12,340 nucleotides of DNA from Euperipatoides rowelli. Taxonomy: Eukaryota; Onychophora; Udeonychophora; Euonychophora; Peripatopsidae. Below are positions 7,883 to 12,340 of this stretch, in pieces. The DNA lies in the NCBI GenBank assembly GCA_003024985.2, contig PXIH01S0000408.1, one strand, 5' to 3'. The translations under genes and the position numbers were made by a program. The stretch's first letter is position 1; each line of letters starts with the position of its first letter. Below the pieces are notes generated by a model. It had not been told where the DNA came from. It ran no database searches and saw only the letters and a program-made list of their open reading frames with translations.

Positions 7883-8340
7883 TATGGGCTGATAAAATAA
7901 TAATAATTGAATTTTTCAATAATAATAATAATAAATAGATCTTATGGGCTCCAGGAAAATGTATAATTTATACACTTTTGAATTAACTAAGTGTATTGTA
8001 TAAATACAGTATATCCAATTAGCCTAATAAGAAAAAAAGAAGTTATATGCTCCCTACTACTATTTTTAGATGCCCCCAAATGAGTAAATTATACATCTCA
8101 CTGTTTCACAAGCATTCTTGTCAAGAAAAACCTGAATTTTGATTGCACAGCATCGTTTTTCTGATTTTTTTTTTTGTCATTATTATTAACAACACAAAAT
8201 ATACTGTAAATAACAAATCAAAAGTTCCACAACTTTTAAACAGCTGTCAGGTCTACACTAAAATTTAATAATAATCAATGTCAATGTTAGTTTTAATTAT
8301 CAGTTCACAATTTATCTCTTTTAACATATTTTTATATCAC
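7883..8340. other. AT-rich non-coding DNA with AAT microsatellite
   Basis: Short AAT runs at about 7896-7907 and 7919-7935 flank a small palindrome, ATTGAATTTTTCAAT. No gene is seen. Confidence 0.6.
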
Positions 8341-9500
8341 AAATGCATTGTTTTTTTTTTTTAAAAAAAGGACCATAATATTTAAATTTTTCTTAATAAA
8401 AGATTCATATAAGTTTAAAATAATTAATTTCATGTTATGGAACTCCTGTTGCTTCTGTAAAATTTGTGAACACTAATAATGCTTTGATAGCCTATTTCAC
8501 ACTTTAAACACACCCTATTTTAAAAAAAAAACTGATAATTTCAAGGAAAAGTTCATATTTATTATATACTGTAATTATTAAAACTTACTGGCAAATTCTC
8601 ATATCCTGAATTCTCTCTTTCAGTTTGAGAATAATTATACTAAAATCTTGGCAGGTTAACATCAGCTGCCATCAGTATTATTTATAATTTCTAATAATAT
8701 CATGAAGAAGGTAAATAACCAACATTAGTCTAATCTAATTAAAATAATATTCATTTGAAAAGTAAATAGTTAAAGTTTTTTTTTTTTAAAAAACTAAGTT
8801 AGTAGAAGAAAAGATATAAAACAGATTTTTTTTTTTAAAAAAAAAAAGTTTAATTTCCATTAGCAATATAAATAAAAATAAATGCTCTTAAGACTCTTGC
8901 ATAGTGGTTATTTATACTCATTTCTTATAATGAATAACTTTTGTTAATATAAGGTTGTTCTAAAAACCTTATGTTTACAAAAAAGTTAACATTTAAGCAT
9001 TTGAATTATTAATACCGGTATAGCCTAATGATGCAAACTTTAAAAAAAAGTGTAACTATTTCATATTTAGACAATTGCTTTGATTATGTATGCTTTATAA
9101 TTATCATTTGTGCCATGGAAACACCATTTCCAGATATTTTAAAACGCTAAAGGATAGTTCCGAGTGATAACAGGTAATTTGTTAAATGAGAAACTTGTGT
9201 TTTGTTTCCCATACAGTCGCGTAAATATAGCATATGCTCACAGTATGTGTTGCAACCTTGCCGTGTTTACAACAATCGAGCATTGCTTTGCAAATCATCT
9301 CACTTTAAATCATAGCCTAGGCTACTCTTAACAGCAAGGATACAATTTTTTGCAGTTGCCCTACTTTATTCATCAAGAAAATAAATCCTTAGAGCTAATG
9401 ATTTTAATGTCATAATTTCAAAAAATACTTTTTGAAGACTTTAATTACTAAAACCTAAAAGATATGGCCTGAAAAATCATATACTAACAGAAAATTTGTG
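8341..9500. other. AT-rich DNA with T-run/A-run palindromes
   Basis: T runs followed directly by A runs occur at 8351-8369 (T12A7), 8776-8793 (T12A6) and 8826-8847 (T11A11), with a weaker T4A10 at 8518-8531. Such tracts can form hairpins and disfavour nucleosomes, but they also arise in A-tails and by slippage. No gene is called. A possible 31-nt mini-exon at 8624-8654 is discussed under findings. Confidence 0.6.
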
Positions 9501-9517
9501 AACGAAGTAAAGCGATT

Positions 9518-9690
9518 TGACGTCACTTGGAGGTAGCCTAATTTACGAGAACTTTGTAATTTGAAGACGCTCTAATTTTTTTACTCAACATTGCTGAAAT
9601 GTGATTGGGCTAGCTTAAATGTAAAAAGAAAGTTAAACTAGGAAAATCCTGTCCCGACGAGAAAGAATACAATAGGTTTTCTGTGATTGG
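9518..9690. promoter_or_regulatory. CRE word with two inverted CCAAT words
   Basis: TGACGTCA, the full palindromic cAMP-response element word, is at 9518-9525. ATTGG (CCAAT on the minus strand) is at 9604-9608 and 9686-9690. AT-rich TATA-like words follow at 9725-9733 and about 9744. This combination is seen in animal promoters, but no transcript start or open frame is visible on either side. It is a candidate only. Confidence 0.2.
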
Positions 9691-10905
9691 CAAGACCAAA
9701 AGTTACCACTCAACTCCCCCAGAATTTATAATACCAGTTTTAAAAATATATAATTTCCACCCCCCCCCCCAATTTTTATTTATAGATACTACTGTAATGT
9801 ATCATTTTTGATATAAGGTCTACTCACCCATTGATAATAAAGATACGGATTTTAGCATATTATATTTTCAAAATTTGGCATTAAATATCATAAATTTAGC
9901 ATTTTATAGCATTTATTTAATAAATAGTTAGCATTTTATAAGTAAAAGTGTTTAGAATATGAAATTTTTAACACTATAGCCTAATTCAGCATTTTTACAT
10001 GGTGTCTTGTCTTTAACCATTTTGTTTTAAAGTGTATCTATCCTTGGCAATTTTAAAAACATTTTCAATTCTGTTAAGCCATTTTTGTTTTCATAATCTG
10101 TGCATCATTGCTGCATTAATTTATTCAATTTAATTTTAGTCTCAAATGCTTTGATCTCTCAATTTTAAAGTATCAATTTAAAAAAAAGAAATTCCAACTT
10201 AAAATTTTACACCTTGTAGCCTACAAAATATTTATAATTTTATAGCAAAATTTCATTATCTCTACCCATTAGATATTCTATAGCATAGCCTAATTAACAT
10301 TATTTCTATAATGTTTTAAACATTCAATTTTATTTTTCAACAATTAAATGAACCTCAGGATTCTTTTTTTTAATGATTCCTTTTTGGGGATCTCACCAGC
10401 TTTATATTCTTTTTTGTTCTTCCACCATTTCAGCTAATATTTTATTAGGGCAATAATCAACCATTCCCTTTATTGCTATTTTAAAAAGTCTAACTTCTCC
10501 CTCAATTCTTAATTATTTTCTAAAAAAAAAAAAATCATTACGTTGTTTTTTTCCATATACGCCATATACGGTAACACATATGAACATAAGTCACTATGTA
10601 TGCAAGTGCAGTGGGCCAATTTTCTAAGACAAAAAGATTTAGATATATGGCTTTCACTAATAGTTTAGTTATAGCCATAATTAAATTTTACATGGTACTG
10701 TGTGCATACAGTATATGCACGTATCTACCTACACTGTAAAAATTCTCTCACAGAGCCTACCATAAGAGATATAGATGCGTTTTTTTTTTGTAGATTGATC
10801 TTGATCAGACATTATATCCATAATTAGCCTAAATATTGCAGCTGCATCCAGTAGCCTACAATAACAAAAAAAGCTCTTTCATCTGTAGCCTACACTAAAT
10901 ACTGT
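9691..10905. other. AT-rich non-coding DNA with dispersed short words
   Basis: No gene is recognised. A C11 run lies at 9760-9770. TTAGCATTTTATA occurs at 9896-9908 and 9928-9940. TAGCCTA occurs six times in this span (9977, 10217, 10286, 10825, 10852, 10886). A good splice-acceptor-like tract near 10404-10434 leads only into stop codons in all frames. Confidence 0.6.
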
Positions 10906-10913
10906 ATATAGAC

Positions 10914-11261
10914 CAATGTTTCCCAATTAAATTTATCGACGATGGAACACTTTCAAACTTGAAAAAAAATTGTGGAACCATAACCAAACTTCAGCTGCAA
11001 TGGTGGTTCCAATAGCACTTGCATATGGTTAAAGCACTGACCCAGGGTATTTTCTCTGCAATGTTTTATCTTCTGCAGTCCATTACAAATGGCTATACTT
11101 AAAATTCATCAATGTTAAAATAATTTTTTTTTTCCTTTTTTTAAAAAAAAAATTCCAATCTTGTAACTTACAAGATTGGATTTTTTTTTTTTAAAAAAGG
11201 AAAAAAAAAATGTTCATCTCATGGAACCCCAGGTTCTATGGAACCATATTTGGGAAAACTG
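10914..11261. mobile_element. Non-autonomous hAT-type element (348 bp)
   Basis: The left end is CAATGTTTCCCAA and the right end on the opposite strand is CAGTTTTCCCAAA, with 10 of the first 12 positions matching. ATGGAAC words occur inside both ends. A perfect 8-bp duplication, atatagac, flanks it at 10906-10913 and 11262-11269. Ends of the CAGTGTTTCCCAA type with 8-bp duplications are characteristic of hAT elements. There is no coding capacity. The right half contains a near-perfect hairpin at 11123-11211. Confidence 0.93.
11123..11211. repeat. Near-perfect hairpin, 44-bp arms, 1-nt loop
   Basis: The arms are 11123-11166 and 11168-11211, centred on C11167, with two mismatches (11153/11181 and 11142/11192). 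The stem consists of TCCAATCTTGTAA next to the centre and T/A tracts interrupted by CC/GG outside. If transcribed it would fold into a long double-stranded RNA. It lies within the hAT element and was probably carried by it or formed in it. Confidence 0.9.
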
Positions 11262-11269
11262 ATATAGAC

Positions 11270-12185
11270 TTTTACAATTTATTTCTATTTTTATCCACAA
11301 AATTATCTCATTTTAGTATTAAAAATTAAAACAAAAAAACTTATTTATAAAACAGTAATATTAAATTCTATGAATTTTTGCTAATTGGTTATAAACATGA
11401 TTATTTCCATTAAAATAGTAGCCAAGTGATAATCCCTAGGATTGTTTTTATTAATAAATTTTGTATTGATTGCAACTGTTTGCTAATAGAAAATACAAAT
11501 TTAGACAAAATGTTTTGCAGTTAGCATTTTATATAATTTTAAACATCTGGTAACCAGAATCAATTTTTTAGTCAATCTCTGTATATACTGGATGTAGCCT
11601 ACTATACCGTAGAATGCCGATCAAGTGTAGATGCACACTTATCATTTGTTCAGAGAGAAAAGAGGGTGGGGACCCTAGTTTGGCGTCATGCTAGTAAACC
11701 TTATATTTATCACAATGCACTGCAAAACTGCATAGGCACACTTGTTTGGCTAGAATAAGAATACTTTAAAAGACTATTTTTTAAAACGGCACAATTATTT
11801 GGGTTTCATGCAAATAGGCCGACTCTCCTAAATCTTAGATGAGATAAAAACTAGTGGGCGCTGTTGCATCCAGATGCAACATAATGAAAACAGTAGACTT
11901 TTATTCATAACAAATTTTAAAATATTAGTAAACATGGTGTAATTTGCAAAAAAAAAAAAAAATTGTCCAAAATTTACTGTAGGGTATATTGGAATACCCA
12001 CAACTTACTTTAGTGTCAATATTTACTATTTAAAAAGGGTTAATTAAAGTAGCCTATACAAAAGTAAGTTGGATTGTAATCTAGCTAAAAGACCAAATGT
12101 GAATTAGGTGACATGCTTAAATTATTAAAAAATTAATAAATTTAATTTTTGACATTCATTCCACACAATAAATATATGATGTGTG
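11270..12185. other. AT-rich non-coding DNA
   Basis: No gene is recognised. It holds small palindromes at 11863-11880 and 11983-12000, an A run at about 11948-11962, and TAGCCTA at 11595 and 12050. A third TTAGCATTTTATA is at 11521-11533. Confidence 0.6.
11863..11880. repeat. Perfect small palindrome
   Basis: GTTGCATC (11863-11870) and GATGCAAC (11873-11880) pair perfectly around CA. It directly follows CTAGTGGGCGCT, which resembles part of a CTCF core. The role is unknown. Confidence 0.7.
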
Positions 12186-12275
12186 CAGTGGCGGATCTAT
12201 AGGGACGCTTATGAAGCTGANGCTTCAGGGCNCCNNAACCCAAAGGGCCCCTTGCACCTTTGCGTAGATGTAGAT
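12186..12275 (+). mobile_element. Fragment of a hAT-type element with CAGTGGCGGATC end
   Basis: CAGTGGCGGATC starts at 12186 and is followed by a GC-rich stretch (AAGCTGA-GCTTCAGGG, AAAGGGCCCC). CAGNGGCGGATC with GGGCCCC blocks is, from memory, a recurrent hAT-type end in aquatic animal genomes. No right end is present before the window closes or the next element starts at 12276. Four ambiguous bases lie inside, at 12221, 12232, 12235 and 12236. The boundary and family assignment are tentative. Confidence 0.5.
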
Positions 12276-12340
12276 CAGGGGTCTCAAACACGCGGCCCGG
12301 GGGCCACATGTGGCCCTATATGCCATCTAGTGCGGCCCTT
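12276..12340 (+). mobile_element. Left end of a hAT-type element (Charlie-like), cut by window edge
   Basis: CAGGGGTCTCAAACACGCGG begins at 12276 and is followed by GCGGCCC and GGGGGCCACATGTGGCCC. CAGGGGTCTCAAACTCGCGGCC-type termini with the GGCCCGCGGGCC palindrome are well known for hAT (Charlie-group) elements in animals. The element runs past the window edge, so length, right end and target duplication cannot be checked. It may be inserted within the element starting at 12186. Confidence 0.7.

Noticed and set aside
10404-10440. Strong splice-acceptor-like tract ending in TTTCAG
   Set aside because: All three frames meet a stop within about 20 bp downstream and no donor follows, so no internal exon is supported.

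Overview
The window looks like AT-rich, non-coding nuclear DNA from an animal, most likely a marine invertebrate. That guess rests on the general look of the sequence: high AT, long homopolymer runs, many different short hAT-type transposon relics, a 30-bp minisatellite, and no bacterial-style gene packing. The species cannot be named from the sequence. I find no convincing protein-coding gene, rRNA or intact tRNA. Every open frame is short, lacks a recognisable domain, and mostly begins at a non-ATG codon, so I call none of them as CDS.

The best supported content is mobile DNA. Three short non-autonomous hAT-type elements have matching terminal inverted repeats and perfect 8-bp target-site duplications: 2241-2527 (cccatcat), 2549-2796 (aatatatg) and 10914-11261 (atatagac). 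The first two lie next to each other, separated only by their duplications and 5 bp. A fourth, older element at 7302-7874 has a 6/8 duplication. Two further hAT-type left ends, at 12186 and 12276, run off the right edge next to four ambiguous bases. A different inverted-repeat element occupies about 191-508, and a degenerate tRNA-derived SINE head may lie at about 6160-6210.

Layout. 1-190: plain AT-rich DNA. 191-508: inverted-repeat element. About 955-1490: four diverged tandem units of about 115-130 bp, ending in a hairpin. 1500-2232: unique-looking DNA with two POU-octamer words. 2233-2804: the paired hAT elements. 3131-3363: a locally duplicated segment with a CTCF-like core. 4249-4702: a minisatellite of 15 units. 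About 5010-5400: a GC-richer island of unknown origin. 6158-7200: possible SINE and a cluster of TGGCACYAA words. 7294-7882: the old hAT element. 7883-10905: AT-rich DNA with T-run/A-run palindromes, many TAGCCTA words, and a small CRE/CCAAT cluster near 9518-9690. 10906-11269: hAT element with a near-perfect hairpin. 11270-12185: AT-rich DNA. 12186-12340: nested or adjacent hAT ends.

No genes are seen to work together here. The most unusual signals are the strongly over-represented, strand-biased heptamer TAGCCTA, the TATA-like 30-bp minisatellite, and the concentration of at least five unrelated hAT end types in 12 kb. I see no new defence, metabolic or regulatory system.
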